Shown: in pieces, positions 53,615 to 64,000 of the stretch | Layout of the letters: each line of letters opens with the position of its first letter | How positions within the stretch are numbered: the first letter of the stretch is position 1 | Assembly (NCBI RefSeq): GCF_029227915.1 | Contig: NC_079876.1 | Coordinates: 3,040,001-3,104,000 of the forward strand | Direction of reading: 5' to 3' | Length of the DNA: 64,000 nucleotides | From: Hydractinia symbiolongicarpus | Taxonomy: Eukaryota; Cnidaria; Hydrozoa; Anthoathecata; Hydractiniidae | Notes under the pieces: generated by a model | The model's input: only the letters and a program-made list of their open reading frames with translations | The model's database searches: none | Told to the model about the DNA's origin: nothing | Made by a program: the position numbers and the translations under genes

Positions 53615-55310
53615 CCCGCGATTTCCCGTAAATCCCGGGCTTGGCCCGTATAGTCGAATGTATACAAAGAAAGTACCCTGTGAGTAAACTCATTTCCAGA
53701 ACGATTTTTAAAATTATTTTTTCACCACTAAAACGCATAAGACTTGTAGTTTTTAAAAATGTTTTTATTTTTGATGAGACGCTGAATAAAAGAAGTTTAA
53801 TCGCCAGCAAACAAAACCCCGCAATTTCCCGTAAATCCCGGCTTGGCCCGTATAGTCAAAAATATACAAAGAAAGTACCCAGGGAGTAAACTCATTTCCC
53901 GAACGATTTTTTAAATTATTTTTTCACCAGTAAAACGTATGAGACTTGTAGTTTTTAAAAATGTTTTCATTTTTGATGAGACGCTGAATAAAAGAAGTTT
54001 AATCGCCGGCAAACGAAAACCCGCGATTTCCCGTAAATCCCGGGCTTGGCCCGTATAGTCAAAAGTATACAAAGAAAGTACCCAGGGAGTAAACTCATTT
54101 CCCGAACGATTTTTAAAAATTACTTTTTCACCACTAAAACGCATGAGACTTGTAGTTTTTAAAAATGTTTTCATTTTTGATGAGACGCTGAATAAAAGAA
54201 GTTTAATCGCCGGCAAACGAAAACCCGCGATTTCCCGTAAATCCCGGGCTTGGCCCGTATAGTCAAAAGTATACAAAGAAAGTACCCAGGGAGTAAACTC
54301 ATTTCCCGAACGATTTTTAAAAATTACTTTTTCACCACTAAAACGCATGAGACTTGTAGTTTTTAAAAATGTTTTCATTTTTGATGAGACGCTGAATAAA
54401 AGAAGTTTAATCGCCGGCAAACGAAAACCCGCGATTTCCCGTAAATCCCGGACTCGGCCCGTATAGTTAAAAGTATACAAGGAAAGTACCCAGTGAGTAA
54501 ACTCATTTCTTAACCGAATTTTTAAATTATTATTTCACCACTAAAACGTATGAGACTTGTAGTTTTCAAAAATGTTTTCATTTTTGATGAGACGCTGAAT
54601 AAAAGTTGTTTAATCGCCGGCAAACGAAAACCTGCGATTTCCCGTAAATCCCGGACTAGGCCCGTATAGTCAAAAGTATACAAAGAAAGTACCCAGGGAG
54701 TAAACTCATTTCCCAAACGATTATTTAAATTATTATTTCACCACTAAAACCCATGAGATTTGTAGTTTTTAAAAATGTTTTCATTTTTGATGAGACGCTG
54801 AACAAAAGAAGTTTAATCGCCGGCAAACGAAAACCCGCGATTTCCCGTAAATCCCGGACTCGGCCCGTATAGTCAAAAGTATACAAAGAAAGTACCCAGG
54901 GAGTAAACTCATTTCCCAAACGATTTTTTAAATTATTATTTCACCACTAAAGCCCATGAGACTTGTAGTTTTTAAAAATGTTTTCATTTTTGATGAGACG
55001 CTGAATAAAAGAAGTTTAATCGCCGGCAAACGAAAAGCCGCAATTTCCCGTAAATCCCGGTCTCGGCCCGTATAGTCAAAAGTATACAAGGAAAGTACCC
55101 AGTGAGTAAACTCATTTCCCTAACGAATTTTTAAATTATTTTTTCACCACTAAAACGCATGAGACTTGTAGTTTTCAAAAATGTTTTCATTTTTGATGAG
55201 ACGCTGAATAAAAGAAGTTTACTCGCCGGCAAACGAAAACCTGCGATTTCCCGTAAATCCCGGACTCGGCCGTATAGTCAAAAGTATACAAAGAGAGTAC
55301 CCAGGGTGTA
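53615..55310 (-). repeat. Paralogue of the junction-adjacent block, uninverted context
   Basis: Partner of 33,581-35,075. To its left the reversed satellite continues normally (CAAACGAAAACCCGCG), so it shows what the right side of the inversion looked like before breakage. It contains two consecutive 204-bp monomers spaced exactly 204 bp (at 54,099 and 54,303) with the AAAAATTAC variant. Confidence 0.83.
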
Positions 55311-55738
55311 AACTCATTTCCCAAACGATTTTTTAAATTATTATTTCACTACTAAAACCCATGAGACTTGTAGTTTTTAAAAATGTTTTCATTTTTGATG
55401 AGAGGCTGAATAAAAGAAGTTTAATCGCCGGCAAACGAAAACCCGCGATTTCCCGTAAATCCCGGACTCGGCCCGTATAGTCAAAAGTATACAAGGAAAG
55501 TACCCAGTGAGTAAACTCATTTCCCGAACGAATTTTTAAATTATTTTTTCACCACTAAAACGCATGAGACTTGTAGTTTTCAGATATGTTTTCATTTTTG
55601 ATGAGACGCTTAATGAAAGTGGTTTAATCGCCGGCAAACGAAAACCCGCGATTTCCCGTAAATCCCGGACTTGGCCCGTATAGTCAAATGTATACAAAGA
55701 AAGTACCCTGTGAGTAAACCCATTTCCAAAACGATTTT

Positions 55739-58700
55739 TTAAATTATCTTTTCACCACTAAAACGCTTGAGACTTGTAGTTTCCAAAAATGTTTTCATTT
55801 TTGATGAGACGCTAAATAAAACAAGTTTAATCGCCGGCAAACGAAAACCCGCCATTTCCCGTAAACCCCGGACTCGGCCCGCATAGTCAGAAGTATACAA
55901 AAAAAGTACCCAGGGAGTAAACTCATTTCCCAAACGATTTTTTAAATTATTTTTTAACCACTAAAACGCATGAGACTTGTAGTTTTCAAAAATGTTTTCA
56001 TTTTTGATGAGACGCTGAATAAAAGAAGTTTAATCGCCGGCAAACGAAAACCTGCGATTTCCCGTAAATCCCGGACTAGGCCCGTATAGTCAAAAGTATA
56101 CAAAGAAAGTACCCAGGGTGTAAACTCATTTCCCGAACGATTTTTTAAATTATTTTTTCACCACTAAAGCCCATGAGACTTGTAGTTTTTAAAAATGTTT
56201 TCATTTTTGATGAGACGCTGAATAAAAGAAGTTTAATCGCCGGCAAACGAAAAGCCGCAATTTCCCGTAAATCCCGGTCTCGGCCCGTATAGTCAAAAGT
56301 ATACAAGGAAAGTACCCAGTGAGTAAACTCATTTCCCTAACGAATTTTTAAATTATTTTTTCACCACTAAAACGCATGAGACTTGTAGTTTTCAAAAATG
56401 TTTTCATTTTTGATGAGACGCTGAATAAAAGAAGTTTACTCGCCGGCAAACGAAAACCTGCGATTTCCCGTAAATCCCGGACTCGGCCGTATAGTCAAAA
56501 GTATACAAAGAGAGTACCCAGGGTGTAAACTCATTTCGCGAACGATTTTTTAAAATATTTTTTCACCACTAAAACGCATGAGACTTGTAGTTTTCAAAAA
56601 TGTTTTCATTTTTGATGAGACGCTGAATAAAAGAAGTTTACTCGCCGGCAAACGAAAACCTGCGATTTCCCGTAAATCCCGGACTCGGCCGTATAGTCAA
56701 AAGTATACAAAGAGAGTACCCAGGGTGTAAACTCATTTCGCGAACGATTTTTTAAAATATTTTTTCACCACTAAAACGCATGAGACTTGTAGTTTTCAAA
56801 AATGTTTTCATTTTTGATGAGACGTTGAATAAAAGAAGTTTAATCGCCGGCAAACGAAAACCTGCGATTTCCCGTAAATCCCGGACTCGGCCCGTATAGT
56901 CAAAAGTATACAAAGAAAGTACCTAGGGAGTAAACTCATTTCCCAAACGATTTTTTAAATTATTATTTCACTACTAAAACCCATGAGACTTGTAGTTTTT
57001 AAAAATGTTTTCATTTTTGATGAGAGGCTGAATAAAAGAAGTTTAATCGCCGGCAAACGAAAACCCGCGATTTCCCGTAAATCCCGGACTCGGCCCGTAT
57101 AGTCAAAAGTATACAAGGAAAGTACCCAGTGAGTAAACTCATTTCCCGAACGAATTTTTAAATTATTGTTTCACCACTAAAACGCATGAGACTTGTAGTT
57201 TTCAGATATGTTTTCATTTTTGATGAGACGCTTAATGAAAGTGGTTTAATCGCCGGCAAACGAAAACCCGCGATTTCCCGTAAATCCCGGACTTGGCCCG
57301 TATAGTCAAATGTATACAAAGAAAGTACCCTGTGAGTAAACCCATTTCCAAAACGATTTTTTAAATTATCTTTTCACCACTAAAACGCTTGAGACTTGTA
57401 GTTTCCAAAAATGTTTTCATTTTTGATGAGACGCTAAATAAAACAAGTTTAATCGCCGGCAAACGAAAACCCGCCATTTCCCGTAAACCCCGGACTCGGC
57501 CCGCATAGTCAGAAGTATACAAAAAAAGTACCCAGGGAGTAAACTCATTTCCCAAACGATTTTTTAAATTATTTTTTAACCACTAAAACGCATGAGACTT
57601 GTAGTTTTCAAAAATGTTTTCATTTTTGATGAGACGCTGAATAAAAGAAGTTTAATCGCCGGCAAACGAAAACCTGCGATTTCCCGTAAATCCCGGACTA
57701 GGCCCGTATAGTCAAAAGTATACAAAGAAAGTACCCAGGGTGTAAACTCATTTCCCGAACGATTTTTTAAATTATTTTTTCACCAGTAAAACGCATGAGA
57801 CTTGTAGTTTTCAAAAATGTTTTCATTTTTGATGAGACGCAGAATAAAAGAAGTTTAATCGCCGGCAAACGAAAACCCGCGATTTCCCGTAAATCCCGGG
57901 CTTGGCCCGTATAGTCAAAAGTATACAAAGAAAGTACCCAGGGAGTAAACTCATTTCCCGAACGATTTTTAAAAATTACTTTTTCACCACTAAAACGCAT
58001 GAGACTTGTAGTTTTTAAAAATGTTTTCATTTTTGATGAGACGCTGAATAAAAGAAGTTTAATCGCCGGCAAACGAAAACCCGCGATTTCCCGTAAATCC
58101 CGGACTCGGCCCGTATAGTCAAAAGTATACAAAGAAAGTACCCAGGGAGTAAACTCATTTCCCAAACGATTTTTTAAATTATTTTTTAACCACTAAAACG
58201 CATGAGACTTGTAGTTTTCAAAAATGTTTTCATTTTTGATGAGACGCTGAATAAAAGAAGTTTAATCGCCGGCAAACGAAAACCTGCGATTTCCCGTAAA
58301 TCCCGGACTAGGCCCGTATAGTCAAAAGTATACAAAGAAAGTACCCAGGGTGTAAACTCATTTCCCGAACGATTTTTTAAATTATTTTTTCACCACTAAA
58401 GCCCATGAGACTTGTAGTTTTTAAAAATGTTTTCATTTTTGATGAGACGCTGAATAAAAGAAGTTTAATCGCCGGCAAACGAAAAGCCGCAATTTCCCGT
58501 AAATCCCGGTCTCGGCCCGTATAGTCAAAAGTATACAAGGAAAGTACCCAGTGAGTAAACTCATTTCCCTAACGAATTTTTAAATTATTTTTTCACCACT
58601 AAAACGCATGAGACTTGTAGTTTTCAAAAATGTTTTCATTTTTGATGAGACGCTGAATAAAAGAAGTTTACTCGCCGGCAAACGAAAACCTGCGATTTCC

Positions 58701-61700
58701 CGTAAATCCCGGACTCGGCCGTATAGTCAAAAGTATACAAAGAGAGTACCCAGGGTGTAAACTCATTTCGCGAACGATTTTTTAAAATATTTTTTCACCA
58801 CTAAAACGCATGAGACTTGTAGTTTTCAAAAATGTTTTCATTTTTGATGAGACGCTGAATAAAAGAAGTTTAATCGCCGGCAAACGAAAACCTGCGATTT
58901 CCCGTAAATCCCGGACTCGGCCCGTATAGTCAAAAGTATACAAAGAAAGTACCTAGGGAGTAAACTCATTTCCCAAACGATTTTTTAAATTATTATTTCA
59001 CTACTAAAACCCATGAGACTTGTAGTTTTTAAAAATGTTTTCATTTTTGATGAGAGGCTGAATAAAAGAAGTTTAATCGCCGGCAAACGAAAACCCGCGA
59101 TTTCCCGTAAATCCCGGACTCGGCCCGTATAGTCAAAAGTATACAAGGAAAGTACCCAGTGAGTAAACTCATTTCCCGAACGAATTTTTAAATTATTTTT
59201 TCACCACTAAAACGCATGAGACTTGTAGTTTTCAGATATGTTTTCATTTTTGATGAGACGCTTAATGAAAGTGGTTTAATCGCCGGCAAACGAAAACCCG
59301 CGATTTCCCGTAAATCCCGGACTTGGCCCGTATAGTCAAATGTATACAAAGAAAGTACCCTGTGAGTAAACCCATTTCCAAAACGATTTTTTAAATTATC
59401 TTTTCACCACTAAAACGCTTGAGACTTGTAGTTTCCAAAAATGTTTTCATTTTTGATGAGACGCTAAATAAAACAAGTTTAATCGCCGGCAAACGAAAAC
59501 CCGCCATTTCCCGTAAACCCCGGACTCGGCCCGCATAGTCAGAAGTATACAAAAAAAGTACCCAGGGAGTAAACTCATTTCCCAAACGATTTTTTAAATT
59601 ATTTTTTAACCACTAAAACGCATGAGACTTGTAGTTTTCAAAAATGTTTTCATTTTTGATGAGACGCTGAATAAAAGAAGTTTAATCGCCGGCAAACGAA
59701 AACCTGCGATTTCCCGTAAATCCCGGACTAGGCCCGTATAGTCAAAAGTATACAAAGAAAGTACCCAGGGTGTAAACTCATTTCCCGAACGATTTTTTAA
59801 ATTATTTTTTCACCAGTAAAACGCATGAGACTTGTAGTTTTCAAAAATGTTTTCATTTTTGATGAGACGCAGAATAAAAGAAGTTTAATCGCCGGCAAAC
59901 GAAAACCCGCGATTTCCCGTAAATCCCGGGCTTGGCCCGTATAGTCAAAAGTATACAAAGAAAGTACCCAGGGAGTAAACTCATTTCGCGAACGATTTTT
60001 TAAAATATTTTTTCACCACTAAAACGCATGAGACTTGTAGTTTTCAAAAATGTTTTCATTTTTGATGAGACGCTGAATAAAAGAAGTTTAATCGCCGGCA
60101 AACGAAAACCTGCGATTTCCCGTAAATCCCGGACTCGGCCCGTATAGTCAAAAGTATACAAAGAAAGTACCTAGGGAGTAAACTCATTTCCCAAACGATT
60201 TTTTAAATTATTATTTCACTACTAAAACCCATGAGACTTGTAGTTTTTAAAAATGTTTTCATTTTTGATGAGAGGCTGAATAAAAGAAGTTTAATCGCCG
60301 GCAAACGAAAACCCGCGATTTCCCGTAAATCCCGGACTCGGCCCGTATAGTCAAAAGTATACAAGGAAAGTACCCAGTGAGTAAACTCATTTCCCGAACG
60401 AATTTTTAAATTATTTTTTCACCACTAAAACGCATGAGACTTGTAGTTTTCAGATATGTTTTCATTTTTGATGAGACGCTTAATGAAAGTGGTTTAATCG
60501 CCGGCAAACGAAAACCCGCGATTTCCCGTAAATCCCGGACTTGGCCCGTATAGTCAAATGTATACAAAGAAAGTACCCTGTGAGTAAACCCATTTCCAAA
60601 ACGATTTTTTAAATTATCTTTTCACCACTAAAACGCTTGAGACTTGTAGTTTCCAAAAATGTTTTCATTTTTGATGAGACGCTAAATAAAACAAGTTTAA
60701 TCGCCGGCAAACGAAAACCCGCCATTTCCCGTAAACCCCGGACTCGGCCCGCATAGTCAGAAGTATACAAAAAAAGTACCCAGGGAGTAAACTCATTTCC
60801 CAAACGATTTTTTAAATTATTTTTTAACCACTAAAACGCATGAGACTTGTAGTTTTCAAAAATGTTTTCATTTTTGATGAGACGCTGAATAAAAGAAGTT
60901 TAATCGCCGGCAAACGAAAACCTGCGATTTCCCGTAAATCCCGGACTAGGCCCGTATAGTCAAAAGTATACAAAGAAAGTACCCAGGGTGTAAACTCATT
61001 TCCCGAACGATTTTTTAAATTATTTTTTCACCAGTAAAACGCATGAGACTTGTAGTTTTCAAAAATGTTTTCATTTTTGATGAGACGCAGAATAAAAGAA
61101 GTTTAATCGCCGGCAAACGAAAACCCGCGATTTCCCGTAAATCCCGGGCTTGGCCCGTATAGTCAAAAGTATACAAAGAAAGTACCCAGGGAGTAAACTC
61201 ATTTCCCGAACGATTTTTAAAAATTACTTTTTCACCACTAAAACGCATGAGACTTGTAGTTTTTAAAAATGTTTTCATTTTTGATGAGACGCTGAATAAA
61301 AGAAGTTTAATCGCCGGCAAACGAAAACCCGCGATTTCCCGTAAATCCCGGACTCGGCCCGTATAGTCAAAAGTATACAAAGAAAGTACCCGGGGAGTAA
61401 ACTCATTTCCCAAACGATTTTTTAAATTATTATTTCACCACTAAAGCCCATGAGACTTGTAGTTTTTAAAAATGTTTTCATTTTTGATGAGACGCTGAAT
61501 AAAAGAAGTTTAATCGCCGGCAAACAAAAAGCCGCAATTTCCCGTAAATCCCGGTCTCGGCCCGTATAGTCAAAAGTATACAAGGAAAGTACCCAGTGAG
61601 TAAACTCATTTCCCTAACGAATTTTTAAATTATTTTTTCACCACTAAAACGCATGAGACTTGTAGTTTTCAAAAATGTTTTCATTTTTGATGAGACGCTG

Positions 61701-62435
61701 AATAAAAGAAGTTTACTCGCCGGCAAACGAAAACCTGCGATTTCCCGTAAATCCCGGACTCGGCCGTATAGTCAAAAGTATACCAAGAGAGTACCCAGGG
61801 TGTAAACTCATTTCGCGAACGATTTTTTAAAATATTTTTTCACCACTAAAACGCATGAGACTTGTAGTTTTCAAAAATGTTTTCATTTTTGATGAGACGC
61901 TGAATAAAAGAAGTTTAATCGCCGGCAAACGAAAACCTGCGATTTCCCGTAAATCCCGGACACGGCCCGTATAGTCAAAAGTATACAAAGAAAGTACCTA
62001 GGGAGTAAACTCATTTCCCAAACGATTTTTTAAATTATTATTTCACCACTAAAACCCATGAGACTTGTAGTTTTTAAAAATGTTTTCATTTTTGATGAGA
62101 GGCTGAATAAAAGAAGTTTAATCGCCGGCAAACGAAAACCCGCGATTTCCCGTAAATCCCGGACTCGGCCCGTATAGTGAAAAGTATACAAGGAAAGTAC
62201 CCAGTGAGTAAACTCATTTCCCGAACGAATTTTTAAATTATTTTTTCACCACTAAAACGCATGAGACTTGTAGTTTTCAGATATGTTTTCATTTTTGATG
62301 AGACGCTTAATGAAAGTGGTATAATCGCCGGCAAACGAAAACCCGCGATTTCCCGTAAATCCCGGACTTGGCCCGTATAGTCGAATGTATACAAAGAAAG
62401 TACCCTGTGAGTAAACCCATTTCCAAAACGATTTT
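55739..62435 (-). repeat. Higher-order repeat series of 8, 10, 6 and 9 monomers
   Basis: One monomer subtype with TAGTTTCCAAAAATG and ATACAAAAAAAGTACC recurs identically at 55,739, 57,361, 59,391 and 60,609. The related subtype at 62,436 closes the series. The intervals are 1,622, 2,030, 1,218 and 1,827 bp, that is 8, 10, 6 and 9 units. Blocks share most of their monomers in order and differ by gain or loss of whole units. Confidence 0.85.
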
Positions 62436-64000
62436 TTAAATTATCTTTTCACCACTAAAATGCTTGAGACTTGTAGTTTTCAAAAATGTTTTCATTTTTG
62501 ATGAGACGCTAAATAAAACAAGTTTATTCGCCGGCAAACGAAAACCCGCCATTTCCCGTAAACCCCGGACTCGGCCCGCATAGTCAGAAGTATACAAAGA
62601 AAGTACCCAGGGAGTAAACTCATTTCCCAAACGATTTTTTAAATTATTTTTTAACCACTAAAACGCATGAGACTTGTAGTTTTCAAAAATGTTTTCATTT
62701 TTGATGAGACGCTGAATAAAAGAAGTTTAATCGCCGGCAAACGAAAACCTGCGATTTCCCGTAAATCCCGGACTCGGCCCGTATAGTCAAAAGTATACAA
62801 AGAAAGTACCTAGGGAGTAAACTCATTTCCCAAACGATTTTTTAAATTATTATTTCACCACTAAAACCCATGAGACTTGTAGTTTTTAAAAATGTTTTCA
62901 TTTTTGATGAGAGGCTGAATAAAAGAAGTTTAATCGCCGGCAAACGAAAACCCGCGATTTCCCGTAAATCCCGGACTCGGCCGGTATAGTCAAAAGTATA
63001 CAAGGAAAGTACCCAGTGAGTAAACTCATTTCCCGAACGAATTTTTAAATTATTTTTTCACCACTAAAACGCATGAGACTTGTAGTTTTCAGATATGTTT
63101 TCATTTTTGATGAGACGCTTAATGAAAGTGGTATAATCGCCGGCAAACGAAAACCCGCGATTTCCCGTAAATCCCGGACTTGGCCCGTATAGTCGAATGT
63201 ATACAAAGAAAGTACCCTGTGAGTAAACCCATTTCCAAAACGATTTTTTAAATTATCTTTTCACCACTAAAATGCTTGAGACTTGTAGTTTTCAAAAATG
63301 TTTTCATTTTTGATGAGCCGCTAAATAAAACAAGTTTAATCGCCGGCAAACGAAAACCCGCCATTTCCCGTAAACCCCGGACTCGGCCCGCATAGTCAGA
63401 AGTATACAAAGAAAGTACCCAGGGAGTAAACTCATTTCCCAAACGATTTTTTAAATTATTTTTTAACCACTAAAACGCATGAGACTTGTAGTTTTCAAAA
63501 ATGTTTTCATTTTTGATGAGACGCTGAATAAAAGAAGTTTAATCGCCGGCAAACGAAAACCCGCGATTTCCCGTAAATCCCGGGCTTGGCCCGTATAGTC
63601 AAAAGTATACAAAGAAAGTACCCAGGGAGTAAACTCATTTCCCGAACGATTTTTAAAAATTACTTTTTCACCACTAAAACGCATGAGACTTGTAGTTTTT
63701 AAAAATGTTTTCATTTTTGATGAGACGCTGAATAAAAGAAGTTTAATCGCCGGCAAACGAAAACCCGCGATTTCCCGTAAATCCCGGACTCGGCCCGTAT
63801 AGTTAAAAGTATACAAGGAAAGTACCCAGTGAGTAAACTCATTTCCTAACCGAATTTTTAAATTATTTTTTCACCACTAAAACGTATGAGACTTGTAGTT
63901 TTCAAAAATGTTTTCATTTTTGATGAGACGCTGAATAAAAGTTGTTTAATCGCCGGCAAACGAAAACCTGCGATTTCCCGTAAATCCCGGACTCGGCCCG
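62436..64000 (-). repeat. 4-monomer block (812 bp) and start of the next block
   Basis: Matching monomers at 62,436 and 63,248 are 812 bp apart. They share AATGCTTGAG and, in the adjoining unit, GTGGTATAATCGCC at 62,318 and 63,130. After 63,460 the series resembles that following 53,911. It is cut by the window edge. Confidence 0.78.

Larger units (their letters stand above)
47240..64000 (-). repeat. 203-bp satellite array, right (reversed) arm, distal part
   Basis: The reversed satellite resumes after the SINE in the same phase: the CACT/ACTAAAA position of the monomer is simply split by the insertion. It continues to the window edge, so the array extends beyond 64,000. The part beyond about 55.7 kb is the most regular in the window, with near-identical multi-monomer blocks. 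The part from 47 to 54 kb is a looser mixture of variants. No non-satellite sequence was seen after 47,239. Confidence 0.97.

Noticed and set aside
1-64000. Dozens of 60-130-codon open frames with a recurring product (YTFDYTGRVRDLREIAGF-like) on the left, and reversed on the right
   Set aside because: They are the satellite unit read in one frame. In the forward sense they open at TTG, not ATG. Adjacent 203-bp units fall out of frame, frames also exist on the opposite strand, and variants change residues freely. No ribosome-binding, splice or promoter context is seen.
1-64000. CRISPR array
   Set aside because: Repeats are contiguous 203-bp units with no unique spacers, and there are no cas genes.

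Overview
The window holds no credible protein-coding gene. Apart from one short insertion it is a single satellite DNA array. The unit is about 203 bp (some are 204 bp and a few are longer or shorter), and there are roughly 313 copies (about 165 left and 148 right of an inversion, estimated from length divided by 203). Arrays this long, higher-order repeat blocks nested inside them, and a tRNA-derived SINE all point to a eukaryotic nuclear genome, from pericentromeric, centromeric or other heterochromatin. The SINE and its ATCT tail suggest an animal, probably an invertebrate. A marine invertebrate such as an echinoderm is only a weak impression, because no sequence search was possible.

Layout. 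From 1 to about 33,584 all monomers run in one orientation (called forward here). At 33,581-33,584 the array switches strand with a 4-bp CCCG overlap, and from there to 64,000 all monomers run in reverse. Read in the forward sense, a monomer carries these landmarks in order: TTTACTCCCTGGGTAC, GTATACTTTTGACTATAC, a G-run-rich stretch (CGAGTCCGGGATTTACGGG), CGTTTGCCGGCGATTAAAC, CAGCGTCTCATCAAAAATG, ACTACAAGTCTCATG, TTTTAGTGGTGAAA and an A/T-rich end. The first half is G-rich and CpG-containing; the second half is A/T-rich.

The left arm contains several generations of higher-order structure. There are 12-, 13- and 14-monomer blocks in 1-7,912, and a segment at about 8.76-13.0 kb duplicated at about 17.8-21.4 kb. 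Tandem 6-mers and 7-mers lie between 12 and 16.8 kb, 3-mers at 22-23.8 kb, 2-mers and a 12-mer spacing at 24.6-27.7 kb, and 4-mers at 29.6-31.2 kb. Three monomers carry an internal 49-bp expansion. The right arm shows the same style: 6-mers at 37.2-39.6 kb, a 5-monomer spacing at 47.6-49.4 kb, and blocks of 8, 10, 6, 9 and 4 monomers from 55.7 kb to the end. Both arms share the same diverged monomer subtypes in the same order, so the array had diversified before the inversion.

The one foreign sequence is a 358-bp SINE at 46,878-47,235. It has a tRNA-like head with A and B boxes, an unrelated body and an (ATCT)n tail, and it lies between 4-bp CACT copies in the reversed arm. A related stretch at about 52.1-53.5 kb shows the same place without it.

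The many short open frames in the window (mostly 60-130 codons, one of 189) come from the repeat unit itself. In the forward sense they open only at TTG, they occur on both strands, and their length depends on whether a monomer is 203 or 204 bp. I annotate none of them as a gene.
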